Shown: piece by piece, positions 17,059 to 25,483 of the stretch
Layout: each line of letters opens with the position of its first letter
How positions within the stretch are numbered: position 1 is the first letter of the stretch
Assembly: GCA_030635995.1 (NCBI GenBank)
Contig: DAOVXU010000001.1
Span: 1 to 41,744 of the forward strand
Length of the DNA stretch: 41,744 bases
Source of the DNA: Arcobacter sp.
Lineage (GTDB): Bacteria; Campylobacterota; Campylobacteria; Campylobacterales; Arcobacteraceae
Direction of reading: 5' to 3'
Program-made: the position numbers and the translations under genes
The notes under the pieces: model-generated
Told to the model about the DNA's origin: nothing
Database searches by the model: none
Seen by the model: only the letters and a program-made list of their open reading frames with translations

Positions 17059-18584
17059 TATTTTTTCTCCCCTATTGTATTTACTTTTATAATTGTTTCT
17101 TGAGCTCTAGAAGTAACTGCTCTTTCAGTCATAACTTGAACAAGTTGTTTAACACTCGCATCAACTGGCTCTAAAATTGGTTTAGGATGTACCCCTAAAT
17201 AAACTACTAGAAACACTAATGGAAGAAGTGCTGAATACTCTTTACCATTTAAATCTTTTAAATCTAAATTTGATTTATTTGTAACTGCACCAAAAAATGT
17301 TCTTTTATATAAAACTAACATATAAATTGCACCTAAAATAATTGTTAAACCAGCAATTGCAGTTAAAACTGGAGAAACTGCAAAGTAACCTAATAGTGAC
17401 AAAAATTCACCAACAAAACCAATTGTTAAAGGTAACCCAACTGATGCCATAAGCATAATACCAAATATAAGAGCATACATTGGCATAACTCTAGCTAATC
17501 CACCAAATTCGCTCATCATTTTTGTATGCTTTCTATCATAAATAACACCAACTAACATAAATAGTGCTCCTGATACTACACCATGAGATATCATTAAAAA
17601 TAAACTCCCACCAATACCTTCAACATTTAATGCAAAAATACCAAGTATAATAACACCCATATGAGATACTGAACTATAAGCAATTACTTGTTTTATATCC
17701 TCTTGTGCATAAGCTACCATTGCTGTATATATAATTGCAATTACAGCTAATACACCCATTGGTATCATAAAAGCAACCGAAGCATCTGGAAATAATGGTA
17801 AAGAAAATCTTATAAATCCATATGTTCCCATTTTAAGTAAAATTGCAGCAAGTATAACCGAACCAATAGTAGGTGCTTGTCCATGCGCATAAGGTAACCA
17901 TGTATGAAATGGAACCATAGGTACTTTAATAGCAAATCCTAAGAAAAATGCAACAAATAACCAAAGTTGAGTATTTAATGATAATGGTAACATATACCAA
18001 TCCATTAAATTAAAACTCCATGTTCCTGTTGTTTGTTGATATATAAATGCTAAATATAACATACCAACAAGCATAATTAATGAACCTGTAAATGTATATA
18101 AAAAGAATTTAACCGAAGCATAAATTCTTCTAGGACCTCCCCAAGCACCAATGATATATAACATAGGTACAAGAGAAAATTCCCAAAATACATAGAATAC
18201 AATAGCATCAAGAGCAACAAATACACCAACCATAGCCATCTCTAAAAATAATACAGTGATAATAAGATTTTTTAAATTTCTAGTTTCAGTTAAACCTATA
18301 AGAGAGATCATTGTAATAAATGTAGTCATTATTATTAAAAATAATGATATACCATCAATTCCTAAATTATAAGCAATCCCATACTGTGTAACAAGAGGTA
18401 TATATTCAGTAAACTGCATACCACCATTTGCTGTTTCAAAGTTATACCACAATACACATGATATAAAAAATTCTATAGCTGTAACAACTATACCGTATAC
18501 TCTAATAGCATCTTTCTCTACAAGCAATCCAATTATTGCTGCAAATACTGGAAAAAATATTAAAATAGATAAAATATGTTCCAT
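17058..18584 (-). CDS. nuoM: NADH-quinone oxidoreductase subunit M
   Basis: This is the second antiporter-like subunit of the membrane arm, 508 residues, about 14 helices. Key charges are in place: Glu in FYVFWEFSLVPMLYIIGAWGG, Lys in FAIKVPMVPFHTWLPYAHGQAP and the broken-helix Lys region (EDIKQVIAYSSVSHMG). The length matches the family (about 490-510). It lies 11 bases after nuoL and is joined to nuoN by a one-base overlap, keeping the usual L-M-N order. Confidence 0.97.
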   Translation of the reverse strand: MEHILSILIFFPVFAAIIGLLVEKDAIRVYGIVVTAIEFFISCVLWYNFETANGGMQFTEYIPLVTQYGIAYNLGIDGISLFLIIMTTFITMISLIGLTETRNLKNLIITVLFLEMAMVGVFVALDAIVFYVFWEFSLVPMLYIIGAWGGPRRIYASVKFFLYTFTGSLIMLVGMLYLAFIYQQTTGTWSFNLMDWYMLPLSLNTQLWLFVAFFLGFAIKVPMVPFHTWLPYAHGQAPTIGSVILAAILLKMGTYGFIRFSLPLFPDASVAFMIPMGVLAVIAIIYTAMVAYAQEDIKQVIAYSSVSHMGVIILGIFALNVEGIGGSLFLMISHGVVSGALFMLVGVIYDRKHTKMMSEFGGLARVMPMYALIFGIMLMASVGLPLTIGFVGEFLSLLGYFAVSPVLTAIAGLTIILGAIYMLVLYKRTFFGAVTNKSNLDLKDLNGKEYSALLPLVFLVVYLGVHPKPILEPVDASVKQLVQVMTERAVTSRAQETIIKVNTIGEKK

Positions 18585-18595
18585 TCTTTTCTCCC

Positions 18596-20533
18596 TTACT
18601 TAATTGAACCAAAAATTAATACAAGTATAAGTAATACAACTACACCACCTGCCATTAATTTTAAAGCTTTTGACAAGTTAGATGTTTGTACAACTCTTGC
18701 CTCTTGACCACCTGAACGAATACCACTTGCAATACTATCTACAATAGTATCAATGATTTTCATATCTATCTCTTTCCAACTAAATCTTGATAAAGCAAGA
18801 TAAGGTTTATTTATCATAGCTTCAATCATATGTGGAAAATAATATTGATTTGCTAATAATTTAAAACAAAATCTATCTCTTAATTTATCACCAAAATATT
18901 TTCCATCTTTTTGAAATTTAAAGTATGCAAATCCCATACCCGCTAATGATATAGAAATTGTAACAACCATCAACATAAGATTTGTGCTATCACTTACATG
19001 AGGATGAAATGCTGGTAATAATTGTGTAGCAAATTCAAAAAATGAATGTTCCCACCAACCTGCAACAACAGCAAGTATAGCTAAGGGTACCATTGAAGCA
19101 ATTACATAACCATATGCTTCATGAGGATGATAACCTAAACCTAACTCTTGATGAGTTTCTTTTCCAAAAAATACATACATTATAAGTCTAAATGAATAGA
19201 ATGCTGTTAATCCAGCTGTAATATATAATATACCCCATAATATATATGCATGTTCACCAAATGCTGAAGCAAGAATCAATTCTTTAGAATAGAATCCAGC
19301 CATCATTGGGAAACCTGCAAGTGCAGCTGAAGCAATAATCATAATCCAACCTGTATATGGCATATGTTTAAGTAATCCACCCATTTTTTTAATATTTATC
19401 TCATTATTCATAGCATGCATTACATTACCAGCACCTAAGAATAATACTGATTTAAAGAAAGCATGTGTTGCAAGGTGAAATAGTGCAATCCAATATGCTC
19501 CAACTCCAGCAGCAACAAACATATAACCAAGTTGTGACAATGTTGAATAAGCAATAATCTTTTTCATATTAGTAGCTACTAATGCTTGTGATGCTGCAAA
19601 TATTGCAACAAAAGCACCTATACAAGCTATTACATAACCAACTTCAGGAACTACAGTAAATATTTCATTTGCTCTAATTACTAAATATACTCCTGCAGTT
19701 ACCATAGTTGCAGCATGAATTAGTGCTGAAACTGGAGTAGGACCTTCCATCGCATTTGCAAGCCAAGTATTAAATGGAAACTGAGCTGATTTACCCATAG
19801 CTCCAATAAATAAGAATGCTGCAATAGCAACAACTAGACCATGACTCAATGTTCCAATCTCTGCAAATACAACATCATATTGTAAAGAACCTAAATTCCA
19901 ATATATTAAGAAAATACCAATTAACATACCAAGATCTGCAACTCTATTCATAATAAATGCTTCATTTGCAGCATATGAAGGTGAAATTGAAGAATACGGT
20001 GATAATGTAGAAAAAGGTGATTTTTCAATATCATCACTTGCAGGTACATCAGCTTTATGATACCAAAAACCAATTAGAAGCCAAGAACAAAGTCCAACCC
20101 CTTCCCAACCAATAAATAGACCAGCAAAGTTATCACTCATAACTAAGATCATCATAGAAAATACAAATGCACTTAAATATGAGAAAAATCTATTAAATGA
20201 TCTATCATGATCCATATATCCATTTGAATGGATATGAACCATAGCAGATACCATTGTCACAACAATCATCATCGATACACTAACTTGATCAACAACAATT
20301 CCAAATGGAACATTTACATTTCCTATAACTATCCAATCTTTTAAGCTAAAATGGATAATCTCACCTGTAGTTACTATATGATAAGCTAAATTAATAGATG
20401 CTATCAATGAAACTAAAATTAACGCTGATGTAACAATCCCTGTAAGTTGCACTTTCTTACTATTACCAAATAGTCCAGCAAATAATGATCCAACAAGTGG
20501 AGCAAATAATGCGATTAATGCATAATTTTCCAT
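18596..20533 (-). CDS. nuoL: NADH-quinone oxidoreductase subunit L
   Basis: NuoL is the distal antiporter-like subunit, recognised by its extra C-terminal lateral helix. The 645-residue protein has VHIHSNGYMDHD, LFIGWEGVGLCSWLLIGFW with the conserved Glu, and AMGKSAQFPFNTWLANAMEGPTP with the conserved Lys. It also has ATHAFFKSVLFLGAGNVMHA. The C-terminal stretch from about residue 560 holds an amphipathic helix (ALSRFSWKEIDMKIIDTIVDSI) and a final membrane anchor (LKLMAGGVVVLLILVLIFG), as in other NuoL proteins. It starts two bases after nuoK ends. Confidence 0.97.
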   Translation of the reverse strand: MENYALIALFAPLVGSLFAGLFGNSKKVQLTGIVTSALILVSLIASINLAYHIVTTGEIIHFSLKDWIVIGNVNVPFGIVVDQVSVSMMIVVTMVSAMVHIHSNGYMDHDRSFNRFFSYLSAFVFSMMILVMSDNFAGLFIGWEGVGLCSWLLIGFWYHKADVPASDDIEKSPFSTLSPYSSISPSYAANEAFIMNRVADLGMLIGIFLIYWNLGSLQYDVVFAEIGTLSHGLVVAIAAFLFIGAMGKSAQFPFNTWLANAMEGPTPVSALIHAATMVTAGVYLVIRANEIFTVVPEVGYVIACIGAFVAIFAASQALVATNMKKIIAYSTLSQLGYMFVAAGVGAYWIALFHLATHAFFKSVLFLGAGNVMHAMNNEINIKKMGGLLKHMPYTGWIMIIASAALAGFPMMAGFYSKELILASAFGEHAYILWGILYITAGLTAFYSFRLIMYVFFGKETHQELGLGYHPHEAYGYVIASMVPLAILAVVAGWWEHSFFEFATQLLPAFHPHVSDSTNLMLMVVTISISLAGMGFAYFKFQKDGKYFGDKLRDRFCFKLLANQYYFPHMIEAMINKPYLALSRFSWKEIDMKIIDTIVDSIASGIRSGGQEARVVQTSNLSKALKLMAGGVVVLLILVLIFGSIK

Positions 20534-20535
20534 TT

Positions 20536-20841
20536 CTATCCCCCCATCTTTTGTAATGAATCTAGGTTTAAAGTATTTTTTCTTTTAAACCATAATATTA
20601 ATAATCCAAGTCCAACGGCAACTTCACTTGCAGCGATAGCTACAATAAAGAATGCAAACATTTGACCTGTTAAATCACCATGAAATTTTGATATTGCAGC
20701 AAAACCAATATTCACAGCATTTAACATTATTTCAGTTGCAAAAAATAACATAAGTAAATTTTTTCTTCTCATTGCACCTAATAATCCAATAGAAAATAAT
20801 ATTGTACTTAATATTAAATAATCATTTAGTGTTATTTCCAT
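20536..20841 (-). CDS. nuoK: NADH-quinone oxidoreductase subunit K
   Basis: This small MrpC-like membrane subunit has 101 residues and three helices. Both intramembrane glutamates needed for proton transfer are present: Glu in FFATEIMLNAVNIGF and Glu in AIAASEVAVGLGLLIL. The length is exactly typical. The start overlaps the nuoJ stop by one base (TAATG), and nuoL follows after two bases. Confidence 0.96.
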   Translation of the reverse strand: MEITLNDYLILSTILFSIGLLGAMRRKNLLMLFFATEIMLNAVNIGFAAISKFHGDLTGQMFAFFIVAIAASEVAVGLGLLILWFKRKNTLNLDSLQKMGG

Positions 20842-21431
20842 TACACATCCTTTTTATGTTCAAAATCGCTATGATGATGATCATTTTCTAAAATTTCATC
20901 CATACTCATATCCATTTTTTTACCAGCAAGTATAATACCACCTATCATAGCTACAAGTAACATAACTGCTGCTACTTCAAATGGAATTAGATATTTAGTA
21001 AATAATACAACACCAACATCTTGTATATTACCATCAATAGTTCCATACAAATTAGCTGCTATACCAACAGGATATTCAGGAGTAATATTTGCACCAATTA
21101 GTGGAGCAACAAATATTATAACTACCATTAAAGCTACTGCTCCAGAAAGTACAAATGTTAATCTTGGATTTGCAACAGATTCTTCAACATCACTAATAGA
21201 GTCAAAAAACATCATTCCAAATGCATAAAGTGCCATAACAGCACCTGTATATACAATAATTTGTACAACTCCTAGAAAATCTGCTTCTAAAATAAAAAAG
21301 AATGCAGATATAAAAATCATACCAGCAGCTAATGAACTTAACGCATATAATGCATTTTTAGTCATCACTGTTATGGTAAACATTGCAATTGTTAAAATTG
21401 CAAATAAATAAAAGGCTACTACTTCAAACAT
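20841..21431 (-). CDS. nuoJ: NADH-quinone oxidoreductase subunit J
   Basis: This membrane-arm subunit has 196 residues and about five helices. It keeps the ADFLGVVQIIVYTGAVMALYAFGMMF block, which contains the pi-bulge helix important for coupling, and EVAAVMLLVAMIGGIILA near the C-terminus. The soluble tail (KKMDMSMDEILENDHHHSDFEH) is His- and acid-rich and not conserved in the family. It lies nine bases after nuoI and overlaps nuoK by one base. Confidence 0.96.
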   Translation of the reverse strand: MFEVVAFYLFAILTIAMFTITVMTKNALYALSSLAAGMIFISAFFFILEADFLGVVQIIVYTGAVMALYAFGMMFFDSISDVEESVANPRLTFVLSGAVALMVVIIFVAPLIGANITPEYPVGIAANLYGTIDGNIQDVGVVLFTKYLIPFEVAAVMLLVAMIGGIILAGKKMDMSMDEILENDHHHSDFEHKKDV

Positions 21432-21440
21432 TATATATCC

Positions 21441-22064
21441 TTAATACGCAAGCGGTGTTTTTTTAATTTTTTTATCAGCATCTGGGCTAATAGCACCAAA
21501 TCCGTCAAACTCAATTTGTTGTTTAATATTATCAAATGGTGTAAGTAGATCATCTTTAAGTACAAAATGTGCTCTTTGCTCACTTGCATTTTCATATCTA
21601 TCACCATGTACAATAGCAAGCTCTGGACAAACTTCTGCACAATAACCACAAAAAATACATCTACCTAAATTAATTGTATATTCTACAACTTCTTTTCTAG
21701 ATTTTTCATCAATTCGTGTATCCATTTTTATACAATTTGCTATACAAATCTTTTCACAAAGACCACAACCAATACATCTGTTAGTTCCACTTTCAAGTAA
21801 ACCTAAAAGTTTATGTATTGCTCTATATCTAGGCGAAATTGGCAATCTTTCCATTGGATATTGAACTGTATGCATCTCATTATTAAATAATGCACCTTTC
21901 ATTATCTTAAATACAATACCAAGACCTTGAAATAGCTCTACACTAAATGTTCTTCTTGTGGCTTTCTTAAATGCTTCCCAACCAGTTGCTGGATATTCTT
22001 CAATATCCTGCATAACATACTCTTGGCTTCCTACATTTCTATTTTTTAAATCATTAAAATTCAT
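21441..22064 (-). CDS. nuoI: NADH-quinone oxidoreductase subunit I (2x[4Fe-4S])
   Basis: NuoI carries clusters N6a and N6b, passing electrons from NuoG towards NuoB. The 207-residue protein contains two ferredoxin motifs, CIGCGLCEKICIANC and CIFCGYCAEVCPELAI, giving all eight ligands. The N-terminus has the amphipathic membrane-contact region, and RLPISPRYRAIHKLLG replaces the usual ERLPPRFRG block. The C-terminal tail ending in KKIKKTPLAY is lineage-specific. It is spaced nine bases from both neighbours, in normal H-I-J order. Confidence 0.96.
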   Translation of the reverse strand: MNFNDLKNRNVGSQEYVMQDIEEYPATGWEAFKKATRRTFSVELFQGLGIVFKIMKGALFNNEMHTVQYPMERLPISPRYRAIHKLLGLLESGTNRCIGCGLCEKICIANCIKMDTRIDEKSRKEVVEYTINLGRCIFCGYCAEVCPELAIVHGDRYENASEQRAHFVLKDDLLTPFDNIKQQIEFDGFGAISPDADKKIKKTPLAY

Positions 22065-22073
22065 ATTCTTTCC

Positions 22074-23036
22074 TTATACCATCATCACTAAACCAGTAAC
22101 TAAAATATTTAGTAACGCTAATGGCATTAATATTTTCCAACATAACCACATTAATTGATCTGGTCTAATATGAGGCCACGATGCTCTTGTCCATAAAAAT
22201 AAAAATATTAAAAACATAACTTTTATTATAATTGCAATTGCACCAGGAATAAACCACATATCATTAAATCCACCTAAAAATACTAAAGCAGTTAAAAATG
22301 AAACTGTAAAAAGATTAGCATACTCACCAATAAAGAACATCCCCCATCTCATACCAGAATATTCTGTTGCATAACCAGAAACAATCTCTGCTTCATGCTC
22401 AAGAAGATCAAATGGTGTTCTATTTGTTTCAGCATAACCTGCAATTAAAAATAGACCAAATGCTAATGGTTGTGACCAAATTAACCAGTTTGAAATTCCA
22501 CCAGCTTGATAATTATTTATATCAATTAAACTTAAACTTCCAACCATCATTAAAGGAGCTAATACAGATAAACCTGTAACAACCTCATATGATAATAATT
22601 GAATTGCTGTTCTAGCACCTCCAAGTAAACCCCATTTATTTGCTTGAGACATACCACCTAACAATGGACCATAAAGTCCAGTTGCCATAGCCCCAAGTAC
22701 AAATAATAATCCAACATTAATATCAGATATAATTACACCAGTGATAAATGGTACAGCACTCATAGCTATAAAAGCAGTAGCTGCTGTAATAATTGGAGCA
22801 AACATAAAGATTGGTCTATTTGCATGTTGAGGAATAAAATCTTCTTTTGTAAATAGTTTTGCTCCATCACAAAGAATTTGTATCACACCAAACGGACCTA
22901 CATGTGTAGGACCTAATCTTCTTTGCATAAAAGCAAGAATCTTTCTCTCTATATAAGTAGTAAACCCTGCTAAAGCTGAAAATACTGAAAGTATTACAAC
23001 AACTTTAACAATCGTCATTATTATGTCATTATCCAT
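22074..23036 (-). CDS. nuoH: NADH-quinone oxidoreductase subunit H
   Basis: NuoH forms the membrane end of the quinone chamber. The 320-residue protein has about eight helices and the family blocks YIERKILAFMQRRLGPTHVG, FGVIQILCDGAKLFTKEDFIP, the acidic quinone-site loop TPFDLLEHEAEIVSGYATEYSG, and LFLWTRASWPHIRPDQLMWLCWK. In the second helix block EVVTGLS takes the place of the commoner EVSLGLS. It starts two bases after the nuoG2 stop. Confidence 0.96.
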   Translation of the reverse strand: MDNDIIMTIVKVVVILSVFSALAGFTTYIERKILAFMQRRLGPTHVGPFGVIQILCDGAKLFTKEDFIPQHANRPIFMFAPIITAATAFIAMSAVPFITGVIISDINVGLLFVLGAMATGLYGPLLGGMSQANKWGLLGGARTAIQLLSYEVVTGLSVLAPLMMVGSLSLIDINNYQAGGISNWLIWSQPLAFGLFLIAGYAETNRTPFDLLEHEAEIVSGYATEYSGMRWGMFFIGEYANLFTVSFLTALVFLGGFNDMWFIPGAIAIIIKVMFLIFLFLWTRASWPHIRPDQLMWLCWKILMPLALLNILVTGLVMMV

Positions 23037-23038
23037 TT

Positions 23039-25483
23039 TTACACCTTTTTAATATTTGCATTGATATATCTATATCCAGCAAATAGTTTTTTAGTTTCAC
23101 AATTTTTCTCAAATGTTGGAACATATGCAATATCTCCATCAAGTTGATTATCTATAACTATATTTAAATCTACATCACCATTTTGTGTAGTAATATTTAC
23201 AGTATCATTTATATCTAATCCTAAATTTTCTAACATTTTAGAAGAAAGATATAATGCTGTTATATCTTTTGTAAGATTTTTTGATTTTGCTGTAAATTCA
23301 TTAAATTGGTTTATAGGATTTGCATTGTATATAATTGTACCCTCAAGAGTTGCATTGTCAATTTGTTTAACAACATCACTCCAAGGTAGATCGAATACTT
23401 TTAAATCATACCCTCTTGTCTCAACCATACTATTAGTAAAATAATTATCTAAATCATCAAAAGCAATTTTTTCAAAGATATTTGATGTATAATCAATTGT
23501 ATTTTCTTTTTTACAATCTAATATCTCATTAGCAATATCATTTAATGTATAACCAAAATATGGTAAAGCTGCATTTGTAGGTACAACTTTTTTATCAATA
23601 TTAGTAAAAGTACCCTCTTGCTGATTTAGTGAAGGCATATCAAGATCTCCATCTCCCAATGCACTAATTTCATAATCTGCTTTAACATTATATCCAACTG
23701 TATTACCTACAATCTGATCAGATAAATCACAAATTTGACTTGCACCTAAAGTATTTGTATTTGATGGAATTACAACAACTTTAAAATCAGTATATTTTTC
23801 AATTAATCCAGCTATTTTTGCTAAATTTTCACTATTTGGATGTGAATATAAATCTTCACCTAAAACTAAACTAAAAGTATCTTTTTTAAGAAGCATTGCC
23901 GCTATAATTTCTAGTAAAGTTTCATCATGACCAATAATATCTAGCAATTTTGTATATGTATACTCAACCTCTTTAGATACTTTTTTAGGTACCATTTTAG
24001 TAACTTCTTTTGTTCCACCTGTCTCTTCATCAGTAACAGTCTCAACTACTTTTTCTTTAATCATTTCAGATACAGTTTTAACTCTAGTTTCTCTAAAACT
24101 TTCAATATACGAAGCTACATCTACAGGTAAATCTTTTCCAAACTGATCAAGTATAAAAAACAATACAGCTTCTTCAGCTAAAGGTGTATGGAAAATTGTT
24201 TCTATTGTTTTGCTTTTTTTACCAAATCCTTCAATAGTAGTATCATTTAATGGATGAAAATATAATCCTGCACCCTTATTTATACTAATTGAATTATTAA
24301 ATGCAAATCTTACAGCTGGTGCATCTGATTTAAAATAAGAACCAACAGAGATTACAAAATTACTATTATGTACATCTTTTAGCGTTCCATTATATAAACT
24401 CTTACCGGTAATTGATGAAAAACTATTTAAGAACTTTTTATAATTTAAGGCATCACTATTTACAAGATTAAAACCAATTTTTTCTTTTAATTGTTGTAAA
24501 ATATATGCCTCTTCATTAGTAATAAAACTATTAAATAAAACTGTATCAGCTGATTTTAATTTCTCAATTGTATTTTTAAATTCAGCTTCATCTTTATTTT
24601 CTACTTTATTTGAATAATCAAATCCAAATCTAGCAGCTCCACTTAAAGATGTATAATGGGAATCATTAGTAACTCTATATATTTTCTTAACTTGATTTTT
24701 ATCAATTGATTCATTTTTAACTTCATAATATAAAAGTGAACAATCAGAAGAGTATGAATTTGATGCTGGAATCTTTTCTAACTCCCAAGCATTTGATTTA
24801 TATTTAAAATCTGTACTTGCTAATGCTCCCACAGGACAAACGGAGATACACTCACCACAATCTATACAATTATCTTCATTAAAACCTATAAGATTTTTAT
24901 TTAGTTTATTCCACATAGCATAAGCATCTTTTGGCATATTCTCTTTGTACTGTTTATCTAAGGCATCTGCACCTCTTTTAACAGTAGAAAGAGCAGCAGA
25001 ACCAATCATATCTTTACATACAGTTACACATTTTTCACAAACTATACAAAGTCCTGGGTCATAACTCATCACTCCCCAAACTGATGTTGGTCTATCAACA
25101 TCTCTTACTGCATAATCTTGCTTATCAACACCCATATATAAAGTATAATTTTGAAGTTCACACTCTCCACTTTGATCACATACACCACATTGTAATGGAT
25201 GATTTACATCATAAACTTCCATTATTGCTTTTCTCTCTTTAGCAATATTTTCAGTTGTTGTTGTTATTGTCATTCCATCTTTAACTTTAGCATTACAAGA
25301 ATATACTTGCTTACCATCTGCTTCAACCAAACACAATCTACATGCTAAAGTTGGTGAACATCTAGTAAGATAACAAATAGCTGGGACAAATATATCATTA
25401 GCACGAGCTACATTTAATATATATTCACCCTCAACAGCTTTGCACTCCTTACCGTCAATGTTTACAGTAATTAATTCACTCAT
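23039..25483 (-). CDS. nuoG: NADH-quinone oxidoreductase subunit G, second paralogue lacking N7 ligands
   Basis: The 814-residue protein carries an N-terminal [2Fe-2S] domain (Cys37, 48, 51, 63), the His95-Cys99-Cys102-Cys108 cluster site, and two [4Fe-4S] motifs (Cys146/149/152/156 and Cys206/209/212/216). A molybdopterin-oxidoreductase-like domain follows. The four cysteines that bind cluster N7 in the neighbouring NuoG1 are Asn242, Ser245, Ser249 and Ser281 here; the only nearby Cys (248) is out of register. There is a Lys/Glu-rich insertion of about 30 residues near 480-515 relative to NuoG1. The start overlaps the nuoG1 stop as ATGA. In Campylobacterota complex I this is the downstream NuoG copy. 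It could carry electrons in series with, or in parallel to, NuoG1; the sequence does not decide this. Confidence 0.9.
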   Translation of the reverse strand: MSELITVNIDGKECKAVEGEYILNVARANDIFVPAICYLTRCSPTLACRLCLVEADGKQVYSCNAKVKDGMTITTTTENIAKERKAIMEVYDVNHPLQCGVCDQSGECELQNYTLYMGVDKQDYAVRDVDRPTSVWGVMSYDPGLCIVCEKCVTVCKDMIGSAALSTVKRGADALDKQYKENMPKDAYAMWNKLNKNLIGFNEDNCIDCGECISVCPVGALASTDFKYKSNAWELEKIPASNSYSSDCSLLYYEVKNESIDKNQVKKIYRVTNDSHYTSLSGAARFGFDYSNKVENKDEAEFKNTIEKLKSADTVLFNSFITNEEAYILQQLKEKIGFNLVNSDALNYKKFLNSFSSITGKSLYNGTLKDVHNSNFVISVGSYFKSDAPAVRFAFNNSISINKGAGLYFHPLNDTTIEGFGKKSKTIETIFHTPLAEEAVLFFILDQFGKDLPVDVASYIESFRETRVKTVSEMIKEKVVETVTDEETGGTKEVTKMVPKKVSKEVEYTYTKLLDIIGHDETLLEIIAAMLLKKDTFSLVLGEDLYSHPNSENLAKIAGLIEKYTDFKVVVIPSNTNTLGASQICDLSDQIVGNTVGYNVKADYEISALGDGDLDMPSLNQQEGTFTNIDKKVVPTNAALPYFGYTLNDIANEILDCKKENTIDYTSNIFEKIAFDDLDNYFTNSMVETRGYDLKVFDLPWSDVVKQIDNATLEGTIIYNANPINQFNEFTAKSKNLTKDITALYLSSKMLENLGLDINDTVNITTQNGDVDLNIVIDNQLDGDIAYVPTFEKNCETKKLFAGYRYINANIKKV

